Program-made: the position numbers and the translations under genes
Notes under the pieces: generated by a model
The model's input: the letters and a program-made list of their open reading frames with translations, nothing else
What the model was told of the DNA's origin: nothing
Database searches by the model: none
Part shown: one piece after another, positions 42,034 to 51,710 of the stretch
Position numbering within the stretch: the first letter of the stretch is position 1
How the letters are laid out: each line of letters opens with the position of its first letter
From: Novosphingobium sp049354825
Lineage (GTDB): Bacteria; Pseudomonadota; Alphaproteobacteria; Sphingomonadales; Sphingomonadaceae
Assembly: GCF_049354825.1 (NCBI RefSeq)
Contig: NZ_CP186480.1
Coordinates: forward strand, 1,426,001-1,490,000
Length of the DNA stretch: 64,000 nucleotides
Direction of reading: 5' to 3'

Positions 42034-42642
42034 ATGCGGACGCTGGCAATCGATTGCGCGACCGAGATGTGCTCGGTCGCGCTGTTCGATGATGGCGCGC
42101 TGATTGCCGACGACGCGGCGCTGCTGGGCCGCGGCCATGCCGAAGCGCTGGTGCCGATGATCGCGGCGCTGCCGGGCAGGGGCCGGGCCGATCGGATCCT
42201 GGTCGCGCGCGGGCCGGGCAGCTTTACCGGCGTGCGGATCGGCCTGGCCGCGGCCCGGGCGCTGCAACTGGCCTGGGGTGCGCAGCTCCTGGGTTATGCC
42301 ACGCTGGCACTCGTCGCGGCGCAGGCGCTGGCGGGCCATGATGGCCCGGTCGACGTGGCGATGACCGCCGGCCACGGCGAGTGGTTCTTCGCGTCTTTTG
42401 CCGCCGACGGCACGCCGCTGGGCGGAATCGCATCGCTTTCGCCCGAAGCTGCCGCCGCCGCCAGCCGCGCGCCGCTGATCGCCGGAACCCAGGCCGCGGC
42501 ATTGGTGGCGCTGCGCGGCACCGGCACCGCGCTGCCGCTCCACCCGCTGGCGCGCGACGTGCTGTTGCTTGGGGCCGGCCGTCTGGGCGCCGACCTGTCG
42601 CCGATCTACGGCCGCGGGCCCGACGCGCGACTGCCGGCATGA
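42034..42642 (+). CDS. tsaB: TsaB, tRNA threonylcarbamoyladenosine biosynthesis protein
   Basis: The 202-residue ASKHA-fold protein (MRTLAIDCATEMCSVALFDDG; RILVARGPGSFTGVRIGLAAARALQLAW) is the partner of TsaD in making t6A37 on tRNAs reading ANN codons. It is slightly short but complete. Its stop overlaps the start of rimI (ATGA), a pairing commonly found in bacteria. Confidence 0.95.
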   Translation: MRTLAIDCATEMCSVALFDDGALIADDAALLGRGHAEALVPMIAALPGRGRADRILVARGPGSFTGVRIGLAAARALQLAWGAQLLGYATLALVAAQALAGHDGPVDVAMTAGHGEWFFASFAADGTPLGGIASLSPEAAAAASRAPLIAGTQAAALVALRGTGTALPLHPLARDVLLLGAGRLGADLSPIYGRGPDARLPA

Positions 42643-43097
42643 GCGACGACATCGACAAGCTGATGGCGGTGATGACCGCCGCGTTCGATCCCGCTTACGG
42701 GGAGGCCTGGACCCGCCGCCAGATCGAGGACGCGCTGCTGCTGGGATCGTGCGACTACGCCCTGGTCGGCGCCGATGGCGCTTCGCCGCAGGGCGAAGCA
42801 CTCGCGGCCGGGTTTTTCCTCTCGCGCCATGCCGCCGACGAGTGCGAACTGCTGTTGCTGGCGGTCGACCCGGCGCAGCGCCGCCGCGGCCTTGGTGACG
42901 CGCTGATGCACCGGTTCGCGGCGCAGGCGCGCGAACGCGGTGCGAAGCGCCTGCTGCTGGAGATGCGCGCCGGCAACCCGGCAGAGGCGCTCTATCACCG
43001 GCACGGCTTCGTGCATGTCGGGACGCGGCCCGCGTATTACCGCGGCGGCGAGGGAAGTCGCATCGACGCGAGGACTTATGCGCGCGAACTGGATTGA
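42639..43097 (+). CDS. rimI: Ribosomal protein S18-alanine N-acetyltransferase RimI
   Basis: The 152-residue GNAT-family acetyltransferase has its acetyl-CoA loop in LLAVDPAQRRRGLGDALMHRFAAQARERGAKRLLLEMRAGNPAEALYHRHGFVHVG, ending TRPAYYRGGEG. The family acetylates the N-terminus of ribosomal protein S18 and sometimes other proteins. It overlaps tsaB by 4 bp. The length and the neighbour support RimI over other GNAT proteins. Confidence 0.92.
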   Translation: MSDDIDKLMAVMTAAFDPAYGEAWTRRQIEDALLLGSCDYALVGADGASPQGEALAAGFFLSRHAADECELLLLAVDPAQRRRGLGDALMHRFAAQARERGAKRLLLEMRAGNPAEALYHRHGFVHVGTRPAYYRGGEGSRIDARTYARELD

Positions 43098-43266
43098 TTT
43101 CGTCGGCGATAATCTTTCGAATACTCAAAGAATCGGAATCGGCACTGTCGCGCTTGTCCCCGCAAGCGAAAATTCGTATAGTCCGCGAATACAGCGCGTT
43201 CATTCAAATCGTAAAGACGATGGCCGCGCTTTAACGGGTTCGCTTCTGCTTCAAGGATTACCAACA
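43098..43266. promoter_or_regulatory. AT-rich upstream region of mucR
   Basis: This 169-bp gap is clearly AT-richer than the surroundings, with TCGAATACTC, AATTCGTATAG and CATTCAAATCG stretches and a GCGCTTG/CAAGCG hairpin. MucR/Ros proteins bind AT-rich sites and commonly repress their own genes, so autoregulation here is plausible (inference). Confidence 0.4.
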
Positions 43267-43704
43267 ATGGATGACATTCAAGCCGACACGGCCGAGATGC
43301 TGATTACGCTCACGTCCGACATCGTCGCCGCCCACGTCAGCAACAACAACGTCGCGGTCGAAGACGTGCCGACGCTGATCACCACCGTCTACGGTGCGCT
43401 CGCCGGCCTGGGCAATGCCGCGCCGGAGCCGGAAAAGATGCCTGAACCGGCCGTCTCGATCCGCTCCTCGGTCAAGCCCGACCACATCGTCTGCCTGGAA
43501 GACGGCAAGAAGCTCAACATGCTCAAGCGCCACTTGTCGACGTATCACGGGATGACGCCCGATGAATACCGCGCGCGCTGGAACCTGCCCGCCGACTATC
43601 CGATGGTCGCGCCCAACTATGCCGAGAAGCGCCGCGACCTGGCGGTGAAGATCGGCCTTGGCCGCAAGCCGGGCCAGAAGCGCGGCCGCAAGCCCAAGGC
43701 ATAA
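43267..43704 (+). CDS. mucR: MucR/Ros family zinc-finger transcriptional regulator
   Basis: The 145-residue protein has an N-terminal oligomerisation region and the prokaryotic Cys2His2 zinc finger in VCLEDGKKLNMLKRHLSTYHGMTPDEYRARWNLP, followed by a basic tail (GRKPGQKRGRKPKA). MucR proteins act as H-NS-like silencers in alphaproteobacteria, controlling exopolysaccharide, motility and virulence genes. The ATG at 43267 begins MDDIQADTAEMLITLTSDIV. It has an AT-rich upstream region and its own strong terminator, so it is a monocistronic unit. Confidence 0.95.
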   Translation: MDDIQADTAEMLITLTSDIVAAHVSNNNVAVEDVPTLITTVYGALAGLGNAAPEPEKMPEPAVSIRSSVKPDHIVCLEDGKKLNMLKRHLSTYHGMTPDEYRARWNLPADYPMVAPNYAEKRRDLAVKIGLGRKPGQKRGRKPKA

Positions 43705-43729
43705 GCGGCTCCCATCGCGGTTGAAGATT

Positions 43730-43769
43730 CGCCTCGCCGGGTTACTATCCGGCGAGGCGTTCTTTTTTT
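43730..43769 (+). terminator. Intrinsic terminator of mucR
   Basis: A perfect 11-bp stem CGCCTCGCCGG (43730-43740) with CCGGCGAGGCG (43749-43759), an 8-base loop, then TTCTTTTTTT. It separates mucR from fur. Confidence 0.92.
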
Positions 43770-43793
43770 CGGGCTTCCAGTCGGATTTTATCC

Positions 43794-44216
43794 TTGCAGC
43801 AAAAGATCGATATCGAAGCGCTGTGTGCGCAGCGTGGGCTTCGCATCACCGAGCAGCGCCGCGTCATCGCGCGGGTGCTGTCGGACAGCGACGATCACCC
43901 CGACGTCGAGAAACTGCATGAGCGTGCCGCCGCCATCGATCCCAAGATCTCGATCGCCACGGTCTACCGCACGGTCCGCCTGTTCGAGGAAGCCGGCATC
44001 CTCGACCGCCATGATTTCGGCGACGGCCGCGCCCGCTACGAGGCCGCACCCGAGGCGCACCACGATCACCTGATCGACGTCGAAAGCGGCAAGGTGATCG
44101 AATTCGTCGATCCCGAGCTGGAGGCGCTCCAGCGCCAGATCGCGGAAAAGCTGGGCTACCGCCTGGTCGACCACCGCATGGAGCTTTACGGGGTCCGCCT
44201 CGAACGCGGCCAATGA
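43794..44216 (+). CDS. fur: Fur-family metal-responsive regulator
   Basis: The 140-residue protein has a winged helix (CAQRGLRITEQRRVIARVLSDSDDHPDVEKLHERAAAIDPKISIATVYRTVRLFEEAGIL) and a dimerisation domain with metal ligands in PEAHHDHLIDVESGKVIEF. The Fur-type CxxC zinc pair near the C-terminus is absent, as in many alphaproteobacterial Fur proteins. In this class the sensor may be for iron or manganese (Mur). The start is TTG 43794; no ATG gives the complete N-terminus. Its stop overlaps the ATG of plsC (ATGA). Confidence 0.93.
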   Translation: MQQKIDIEALCAQRGLRITEQRRVIARVLSDSDDHPDVEKLHERAAAIDPKISIATVYRTVRLFEEAGILDRHDFGDGRARYEAAPEAHHDHLIDVESGKVIEFVDPELEALQRQIAEKLGYRLVDHRMELYGVRLERGQ

Positions 44217-44965
44217 TGCATCTGCGCATCGCCGGCCGCCTGGCGGCGATGCTGGTCCTGCTGATCGGCTGCGTGGCGCTGTATTACCTCTGGCGCCTGC
44301 TTCCGGGGCGCAATCCTTGGCCGCAGAATTTCCTGGGCGCGATGGCGAAGCTGGCCGGGGTCGAGGTGACCGCGATCGGAACCCCGGCGCGGCGCGCGCT
44401 GTTCCTGGCAAACCACGCCAGCTGGATCGACATTCTTGCGCTCGCCGGGCGCACCGACACCGCTTTCGTCGCCCATTCGGGCCTGGCCGGTCACGGCGCG
44501 CTGAAGGCCCTGTGCGACATGAACCGCACCGTCTTCATCGCCCGGCATGACCGCGCATCGGTCAGCGAGCAGGTCGGGCAGGTGCGCGCCGCGATGGCGG
44601 ACGCCAAGCCGCTGACGATCTTTCCCGAGGGCACGACCAGCGATGGCACGCACTTCCTGCCGTTCAAGTCATCGCTGCTGTCCGCCATCGATCCGCCGCC
44701 GCCCGGCGTCGCCATCCAGCCGGTCCTGCTCGACTACGGGCCCGGGGCCGCCGACGTTGCGTGGCTGGGCAGTGAGCCGGGCCCGGCGAACTTCTTCAAG
44801 ATCCTGGGCCGCCCCGGCCCGACCCGGCTGACCATCCACTTCCTGCCGCCGCTGGCGGGCGAGGCGCTGACGAACCGCAAGACCATCGCCGCTGCCGCCG
44901 AAGCCGCGGTCCGCGATGCCTGCGGCGCCGCCCGCGCGCTTCCCAACCCGGCGCCGCTGCGCTAG
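44213..44965 (+). CDS. plsC: 1-acyl-sn-glycerol-3-phosphate acyltransferase (PlsC-like)
   Basis: The 250-residue membrane protein has an N-terminal hydrophobic helix (LAAMLVLLIGCVALYYLW) and the acyltransferase motifs NHASWIDI (HX4D) and FPEGTTSDGTHFLPFKSSL. It acylates lysophosphatidate to phosphatidate, or a related lyso-lipid such as an ornithine-lipid precursor. It is coupled to fur by a 4-bp overlap and is 13 bp before miaB. Confidence 0.92.
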   Translation: MMHLRIAGRLAAMLVLLIGCVALYYLWRLLPGRNPWPQNFLGAMAKLAGVEVTAIGTPARRALFLANHASWIDILALAGRTDTAFVAHSGLAGHGALKALCDMNRTVFIARHDRASVSEQVGQVRAAMADAKPLTIFPEGTTSDGTHFLPFKSSLLSAIDPPPPGVAIQPVLLDYGPGAADVAWLGSEPGPANFFKILGRPGPTRLTIHFLPPLAGEALTNRKTIAAAAEAAVRDACGAARALPNPAPLR

Positions 44966-44978
44966 GGGCGCAGCCCCC

Positions 44979-46334
44979 ATGTCCGACGCTGCCCAACCGA
45001 TCGCCCCGCCCCGCACCTTTCGCGTCACGAGCTTCGGCTGCCAGATGAACGTCTACGACGGCGAGCGCATGGCCGAGCTGCTCGGCTCGCAAGGGCTGGA
45101 GGAAGCGGCCGAGGGCGAGAATGCCGACCTCGTCGTGCTCAACACCTGCCACATCCGCGAACGCGCGGCCGAGCGGGTCTATTCGAACATCGGGCACCTG
45201 AGCAAACGGGGTCGCCGCGCCGATGGCAGCGCGCCGCTGATCGCGGTTGCCGGCTGCGTCGCCCAGGCCGAGGGCGAGGAGATCATGGCGCGCGCGCCGG
45301 CCGTCGGCCTGGTGGTCGGCCCGCAGGCCTATCACCGCCTGCCGGCGCTGCTGCGCGAGGCGGTCGAGGGCCGCCGCGCGGTCGATACCGAGATGCCGCC
45401 GCAGGCCAAGTTCGCCGCCCTGCCCGCCCGGCGCAAGGTGGCGCCCAGCGCCTTCCTGACCGTGCAGGAAGGGTGCGACAAGTTCTGCACCTACTGCGTG
45501 GTGCCATATACCCGCGGCGCCGAAATCTCGCGGCCATATGCCGACCTGGTGGCCGAGGCGCAGCGCCTGGTCGAGGCCGGCGCGCGCGAGATCACGTTGC
45601 TGGGCCAGAACGTCAACGCCTGGAGCGGCGAGGACGAAAAGGGCCGCGCGGTCGGCCTGGCCGGGCTGATCGACGCGCTGTCGGACATCGCCGGGCTCGC
45701 CCGGATCCGCTACACCACCAGCCATCCCGCCGACATGGACACCGCCGCCGGCAAGGCGCTGATTGCCGCGCATGGCCAGAACCCCAAGCTGATGCCGTTC
45801 CTGCACCTGCCGGTTCAATCGGGCAGCGACCGGGTGCTGAAGGCGATGAACCGCAGCCACGATGCCGCCGGCTACCTGGCGCTGCTCGACCGGTTTCGCG
45901 CCGTACGCCCCGATATCGCGCTGTCGGGCGACTTCATCGTCGGCTTCCCGGGCGAAACCGAGGCCGAGTTCGCCGAGACGCTGAAGCTGGTGGACGCGGT
46001 CGGCTATGCGCAGGCGTTCAGCTTCAAGTATTCACCCCGCCCCGGCACCCCGGCGGCGACGATGGCGGCCCAGGTCGCGCCCGCGGTCATGGACGAGCGC
46101 CTGCAGCGCCTCCAGGCCGCGCTGGGCCGCCACCAGCATGCTTTCAACGCCGCCAGCGTCGGCAAGCGCTGCCACGTCCTGGTGGAGCGAAAAGGCAAGC
46201 TGCCGGGCCAGTGGCTGGGCAAGACGCCGTGGCTGCAATCGGCCCATTTTTTCGCCGATGCCGCGATCGGCGACCTGGTCGAGGTCGACCTGGTGGAAGC
46301 GGGTCCGAATTCGCTGGCGGCGCGCCCCGTCTAG
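44979..46334 (+). CDS. miaB: tRNA-2-methylthio-N6-isopentenyladenosine synthase
   Basis: The 451-residue radical-SAM methylthiotransferase adds a methylthio group to i6A37 of tRNAs. The N-terminal domain holds three cluster cysteines (FGCQMNVYD, LNTCHIRE, AGCVAQAEG). The radical-SAM CxxxCxxC is in QEGCDKFCTYCVVPYTRG, followed by LPVQSGSDRVLKAMNR and GFPGETEAEF. A C-terminal TRAM domain (residues about 375-440) contains GKRCHVLVERKGKLPGQWLGKTPW. Its TAG stop shares bases with that of the convergent gene. Confidence 0.97.
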   Translation: MSDAAQPIAPPRTFRVTSFGCQMNVYDGERMAELLGSQGLEEAAEGENADLVVLNTCHIRERAAERVYSNIGHLSKRGRRADGSAPLIAVAGCVAQAEGEEIMARAPAVGLVVGPQAYHRLPALLREAVEGRRAVDTEMPPQAKFAALPARRKVAPSAFLTVQEGCDKFCTYCVVPYTRGAEISRPYADLVAEAQRLVEAGAREITLLGQNVNAWSGEDEKGRAVGLAGLIDALSDIAGLARIRYTTSHPADMDTAAGKALIAAHGQNPKLMPFLHLPVQSGSDRVLKAMNRSHDAAGYLALLDRFRAVRPDIALSGDFIVGFPGETEAEFAETLKLVDAVGYAQAFSFKYSPRPGTPAATMAAQVAPAVMDERLQRLQAALGRHQHAFNAASVGKRCHVLVERKGKLPGQWLGKTPWLQSAHFFADAAIGDLVEVDLVEAGPNSLAARPV

Positions 46335-47230
46335 CCGGCCGGCGGGTCGGCCGCGACCGCCTTTTCGGCGTCGGCATAGGCCTTCATCGTGGCATCGTGC
46401 ATCGCCGCTGCGCCGGCCCCCGGGCCAAGCCGGTAGAACCCGCGCAGATAGGCGCGGTCGAACGTGGTCAGTTCGGCCGGCGGGCTGGCATCGGCGTCGA
46501 ACAGCGACAGGATCGTTTCGACCCCGTGGCGGTCGGCCGGCGCGTCGCGCAGCGGCGCCAGCAGCCGCATCGAGGCGTAGTCGGCGATCTGCCCCGCGGT
46601 CTTGCCCTGCGTCGCCGCGCCTTCGATCAGCACGATCGACCCGGTGACATCGGCGCGGATCGGCGACACCAGCCGCCCGCCGGCGTACTGGTTGTTCATC
46701 TTCACTTCGGCCTTGCGTCCGCCGATGTCGATTTCGCCGGTGGGAAGCGGCCGCCCATCCACGCTGCGCACCTCGGTGGCGTGCCAGGCATAGACCGGCG
46801 AGGTGCCGGCGAAGACGCGGTCGACCTCGTAACGCAGCATCGTCTCGAACAGCCAGGGCTGTTCCTTGCGCAGCCGCTCTACCGCGCCGCGGCCGCCGCG
46901 AAATACGCCCAGGAATGCGTTGGCCTGGCACCCCGGCTTGGCGATGATCACCCCGGCGCTGCGTGCATTGTCGGCTATCCGGTCGGCAATGATGGCGGCA
47001 ACGTCGGCCTGGATGCCGAACACGCGCAGGCACAGCGGCTGGTACTGGCGCGCCAGCGGCGTTCCCGCCGGCGGCGGACTCGTAATCGCCTTGGCCAGGC
47101 TGGCGGCACGCAGGCGTGCCTTCTCGCGCTCGCCGGTGACGACGATGGCATCGTCCTGGGCGTGCAGCGCCTGCCAGGCGGGGGCGCCGAGCAGCAGGGC
47201 GGCCAGGGCGGCGGAAAGGATTCGCTTCAT
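46331..47230 (-). CDS. Exported protein of unknown function
   Basis: The 299-residue protein has a signal peptide (ILSAALAALLLGAPAWQALHA), followed by DDAIVVTGERE, an opening often seen on exported sphingomonad proteins. The rest is soluble, with LCLRVFGIQADVAAIIADRIADNARSAG and GFYRLGPGAGAAAMHDATMKAYADAEK. I do not recognise a domain. It is convergent with miaB, with overlapping stop codons at CTAG, and divergent from phoH. Confidence 0.8.
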   Translation of the reverse strand: MKRILSAALAALLLGAPAWQALHAQDDAIVVTGEREKARLRAASLAKAITSPPPAGTPLARQYQPLCLRVFGIQADVAAIIADRIADNARSAGVIIAKPGCQANAFLGVFRGGRGAVERLRKEQPWLFETMLRYEVDRVFAGTSPVYAWHATEVRSVDGRPLPTGEIDIGGRKAEVKMNNQYAGGRLVSPIRADVTGSIVLIEGAATQGKTAGQIADYASMRLLAPLRDAPADRHGVETILSLFDADASPPAELTTFDRAYLRGFYRLGPGAGAAAMHDATMKAYADAEKAVAADPPAG

Positions 47231-47403
47231 CGGCAGGTGTTTAGCCGCGTCCGGCGGGCGCCGCCAGCGCGCGTTCCACGTCCGTTTTCCACCACGGTGC
47301 GGCGCAGCGCCATTGCGCGGCGCGATGCGCGCCCTATCTCGGTCGGTGCCGGCGCTGCGGCCTTTTCCCGCGCCGCCGCCGAAAGGAGCACCATACCCGC
47401 TTC

Positions 47404-48447
<1,044 letters not shown>

Positions 48448-48451
48448 GCCG

Positions 48452-48949
48452 ATGGACCTCGACGTCGAGATCGAGACCGGCTGGCCGGGCGATACCGACT
48501 GGGCTGAGCTGGCCTTTCGCTGCGGCGAAGCCGCCGCCGCGGTGGCGCCCGAGCTGGCGCCGGCGCGGCTGTCCGCCAGCGTGCTGCTGACCGGCGACGA
48601 CGCGGTCCACGCGCTGAACCGCGAGTGGCGCGCCAAGGACAAGCCGACCAACGTCCTGTCGTTCCCGATGCTGGAGCGCGCCCAACTGCTATCGCTGGCC
48701 GCCGACGGCCCCGAGGAGATGCTGGGCGACCTGGCGCTGGCGCTGGAAACCTGCACGCGCGAGGCTGCCGAAAAGGGCGTGCCGCTGGCCGATCACGCCG
48801 CCCACCTGATGGTCCACGGGCTTCTCCACCTGGCCGGCTACGACCACGAGACCGGCGAGGCCGATGCCGCGGCGATGGAGGGGCTGGAGATAAAGGCGCT
48901 TGCGCGGATGGGCCTTGCCGACCCATATGACGACCGACCGGGCGCCTGA
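48452..48949 (+). CDS. ybeY: Endoribonuclease YbeY (rRNA maturation factor)
   Basis: The 165-residue zinc-dependent RNase acts in 16S rRNA 3'-end processing. Its metal motif HLMVHGLLHLAGYDHE (HX3HX5H) is complete, and LNREWRAKDKPTNVLSFPM and LGDLALALETCTREA precede it. It starts 4 bp after the phoH stop and is followed 33 bp later by corC. Confidence 0.95.
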   Translation: MDLDVEIETGWPGDTDWAELAFRCGEAAAAVAPELAPARLSASVLLTGDDAVHALNREWRAKDKPTNVLSFPMLERAQLLSLAADGPEEMLGDLALALETCTREAAEKGVPLADHAAHLMVHGLLHLAGYDHETGEADAAAMEGLEIKALARMGLADPYDDRPGA

Positions 48950-48982
48950 CGCGCGGGCGGAACGGGGCTTCTGGTTACAATA

Positions 48983-49870
48983 ATGGCCGAAAATAACGGA
49001 GACGCGGACAGTAAGCGCTGGCTGTGGCGCGCGGTCAAACGCGTGCTTGCGGGCGAGGATGCCGAGCGCGGGCTGCGCGCCCAGCTCGAGGATGCGATCG
49101 ACGAGCACCGCGAGGACGGGCCGCCGTCGCCCGACGACTTGTCGGCGACCGAGCGCCAGATGCTCAAGAACCTGCTCCATTTCAGCGAGCACGACGCCGA
49201 CGACGTCGCCATTCCCCGCGGCGAGATCATCGCCATCCCCGCCAGTGCCACCTGGGACGAACTGATCGCCGCCTTTGCCGAGCATGGCCATTCGCGCCTG
49301 CCGGTCCACGGCGAGACCCTCGACGAAATCGTCGGCATGGTGCTGATCAAGGACGTCTTCCCGTTCCTGGCCGAAGGCAAGCCGCCGAAGGACTGGGCGC
49401 CGCTGATGCGCCAGCCGCTGTTCGTGCCGCAGGCGCGCGGCGCACTCGACGTGCTGGCCGACATGCGCGCCAGCCGCATCCACCTGGCGGTGGTGGTGGA
49501 CGAATATTCCGGCACCGACGGCATCATCACGATCGAGGACCTGGTCGAGGAGATCGTCGGCGAGATCGAGGACGAGCACGACGACGCACCGACCGCGCTG
49601 CTTGTCCCGCTGGGCGACGGGCTGTGGGACGCCGACGCGCGGGTCGAACTCGACGAGGTCGGCGAGCAGGTCGATCCCGCACTGGCCGAGACCGAGGAAG
49701 CGGTCGACACGCTGGGCGGCCTGGCGGTGATGCTGGCCGAACAGGTGCCCGGCGTCGGCGCGATGCTGGCGCACCCCAGCGGCTGGACGATCGAGGTGAC
49801 CGCCGGCACCGAGACGCACCTCACCCGCCTGCGCCTGCATCCCCCCGCCCCAGCCGAAGCCGAAGCCTGA
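48983..49870 (+). CDS. corC: CorC/HlyC-type CBS-domain protein
   Basis: The 295-residue protein has two CBS domains (about 75-200; VAIPRGEIIAIPASATWDELIAAFAEHGHSRLPVHG and LDVLADMRASRIHLAVVVDEYSGTDGIITIEDLVEEIVGEIEDEHD) and a C-terminal CorC/HlyC transporter-associated domain. It lacks the membrane DUF21 part. It is linked to magnesium and cobalt efflux and membrane homeostasis. Its TGA overlaps the ATG of the LysR gene. Confidence 0.93.
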   Translation: MAENNGDADSKRWLWRAVKRVLAGEDAERGLRAQLEDAIDEHREDGPPSPDDLSATERQMLKNLLHFSEHDADDVAIPRGEIIAIPASATWDELIAAFAEHGHSRLPVHGETLDEIVGMVLIKDVFPFLAEGKPPKDWAPLMRQPLFVPQARGALDVLADMRASRIHLAVVVDEYSGTDGIITIEDLVEEIVGEIEDEHDDAPTALLVPLGDGLWDADARVELDEVGEQVDPALAETEEAVDTLGGLAVMLAEQVPGVGAMLAHPSGWTIEVTAGTETHLTRLRLHPPAPAEAEA

Positions 49871-50754
49871 TGGCGATCCGGCGCCTGCCCCCACTGCGCG
49901 CGATCGAGGCCTTCGTGCGCATCGTCCGCCTGGGTTCGGCGCGTGCCGCCGCCGACGAGCTGGGCCTCAGCCCCAGCGCGCTGTCGCGTCGGATCACCGC
50001 GCTGGAGGAATTCATCGGCAAGCGGCTGTTCACGCGCCAGCACCAGGCGATGAAGCTGACCGACGACGGCAATTCGTTCTACGCCGCGGTCGGCCCCAAG
50101 TTCGACGAGCTGGCCGCCGCGGTCGAAGGCCAGGTCGAGGACAGCCGCGTCCTGCGCCTGCACCTTGGCGTGCTGCCGCTGTTCGGGACGCAGCGGCTGT
50201 TCCCGCGCCTGCCCGAACTGAGGAAGGCGCACCCGCGCCTGCATATCGACATCGATACCGGGGCCCACCTGGAAACCCGCGTCGGCGATACGCTGGACGC
50301 CGCGATCGTGCTGGCGCGCCAGCCCGATGCGACGTTCCATTCGGTCCAGCTCGACCAGAACCGGGTCTATGCGATCACCAACCATGCCCTGGCGGGCGAA
50401 ATCGGCCCGGTGCCCGATGCCGCGATCCTGTCGCGCCAGACCTTCCTGATCCACACCGAACTGCCCGACAGCTTCATCGCCTGGAAGGAAGCTGTCGGCC
50501 TGCCGGACCTCGAACCCGCCGCGGTCGATCACTACGATTCGGGGCAGATGATCCTCGAGGCCGCCGCCAACGGCATGGGCATCGCGATCATGCACGACGA
50601 CCATTTCCGCCGCGCCCACGACAACCGCATCGTCCGCCTGTTCGATATCGAAGTGGCCAGCCCCTATTCCTACTGGTTCGTCTGCCGCCCCCACGCGCTG
50701 GACCTGCGCAGCGTGCGGATCTTCCACGACTGGATCGTCAAGGCGGGGCTTTAG
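49870..50754 (+). CDS. LysR-family transcriptional regulator (GcvA-like)
   Basis: The 294-residue protein has a winged helix-turn-helix (LPPLRAIEAFVRIVRLGSARAAADELGLSPSALSRRITALEEFIGKRLF) and a periplasmic-binding-like effector domain (about 90-290). The ATG overlaps the corC stop, so it is translated with the phoH-ybeY-corC operon, a position often held by lnt in other proteobacteria. The ligand is not predictable. Confidence 0.92.
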   Translation: MAIRRLPPLRAIEAFVRIVRLGSARAAADELGLSPSALSRRITALEEFIGKRLFTRQHQAMKLTDDGNSFYAAVGPKFDELAAAVEGQVEDSRVLRLHLGVLPLFGTQRLFPRLPELRKAHPRLHIDIDTGAHLETRVGDTLDAAIVLARQPDATFHSVQLDQNRVYAITNHALAGEIGPVPDAAILSRQTFLIHTELPDSFIAWKEAVGLPDLEPAAVDHYDSGQMILEAAANGMGIAIMHDDHFRRAHDNRIVRLFDIEVASPYSYWFVCRPHALDLRSVRIFHDWIVKAGL

Positions 50755-50829
50755 CGGCGGCTTTTAGGCGCGTTCATCGAATAGCGATATGTCGCGATGT
50801 TGTGTGGGAAGCGGACATGGCAACATGCG

Positions 50830-51543
50830 TTAGTATGACTTGGCAGGCCTCCCAATGGGTTCGCAGATGATCGGCGTATCAGTCGACAAGACCGGAGGGT
50901 TGTTCGGATCGAGTTGAGGGAAATCGTCACCCAGTCCGCCCTTCTCTAAGACGCGAAAAATTGGTTCTTTTCTGAATTGCAAACCTGCATTTGCCCCTTG
51001 GGCCGATTTAAGAGCTTCGATCAACTCGCTCAACGATGCCGGGTCGACTGGCCTACCCGGGCCAACCATCGTGCTCAGCTTCAACCATGCAGCCCTTTCG
51101 ACCGCGTTGTTCGCACGAAATGAGTCGATGAACCGGTAAGCGCGGCTGATGGCGGCAATCTGCTCGGCGGGGAAATGGGTCACGGTCTCGGCTGCCACCT
51201 GACTGTCCCAGACAGCTGTCGGAAATGTGTAGGACGGCGGTCCCCCGATCGGGCCGAGCGACGGAATGCGCCCCGATTTCGTGGCTTGCGTTACGATCAA
51301 AGACAACTCGTTGAGTCGGGCGTCCACGCACTTCCGAATGGAAATTCTGTCATCCATCAGTGCGAGGTTGTTACCCACTTCATGCCGCAATTGCGTTCGA
51401 GCCTCAGCGACCTTCGACTGCCATTCTACGTCAGACACCCACGCCTCTAAGCCCAGCGCGATTATCACGCCCATGACGATTATTCCCACCTCGCCCAAAA
51501 ACTCACGCCAGCCGTGCAGTGGTTTAGGCAAATGGATATGCAT
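50830..51543 (-). CDS. Single-helix membrane protein of unknown function
   Basis: The 237-residue protein opens HIHLPKPLHGWREFLGEVGII, continues into one transmembrane helix (VGIIVMGVIIALGLEAWV) and then a largely helical soluble domain with ATVWDS-like and PAEQIAAISRAYRFIDSFR segments. This N-terminus recurs in uncharacterised sphingomonad proteins. A GGAG site precedes the ATG. Base composition is lower in GC than neighbours, hinting at acquisition; there are no mobile-element marks beside it. Confidence 0.72.
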   Translation of the reverse strand: MHIHLPKPLHGWREFLGEVGIIVMGVIIALGLEAWVSDVEWQSKVAEARTQLRHEVGNNLALMDDRISIRKCVDARLNELSLIVTQATKSGRIPSLGPIGGPPSYTFPTAVWDSQVAAETVTHFPAEQIAAISRAYRFIDSFRANNAVERAAWLKLSTMVGPGRPVDPASLSELIEALKSAQGANAGLQFRKEPIFRVLEKGGLGDDFPQLDPNNPPVLSTDTPIICEPIGRPAKSY

Positions 51544-51658
51544 ACATACTCCGGTCCTTGGCTGACGCTAACAGAAGCGCTGATGCCTGCAATCGGGCGG
51601 CGTCTCACTGTCGGCTGTGGGGTCGTTTGCAGACTCACCGCTTCAAGCATCGCACACG

Positions 51659-51687
51659 AAAAAGGGGGGCGGATTTCTCCGCCCCCC
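51659..51687 (-). terminator. Intrinsic terminator of the cyclophilin gene
   Basis: Perfect 10-bp stem GGGGGGCGGA (51664-51673) with TCCGCCCCCC (51678-51687) and a TTTC loop. On the minus strand it is followed by TTTTT (A5 at 51659-51663), 24 bp after the stop codon. Confidence 0.9.
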
Positions 51688-51710
51688 TGTCCGCTCAAAT
51701 GGCTTGGCGC

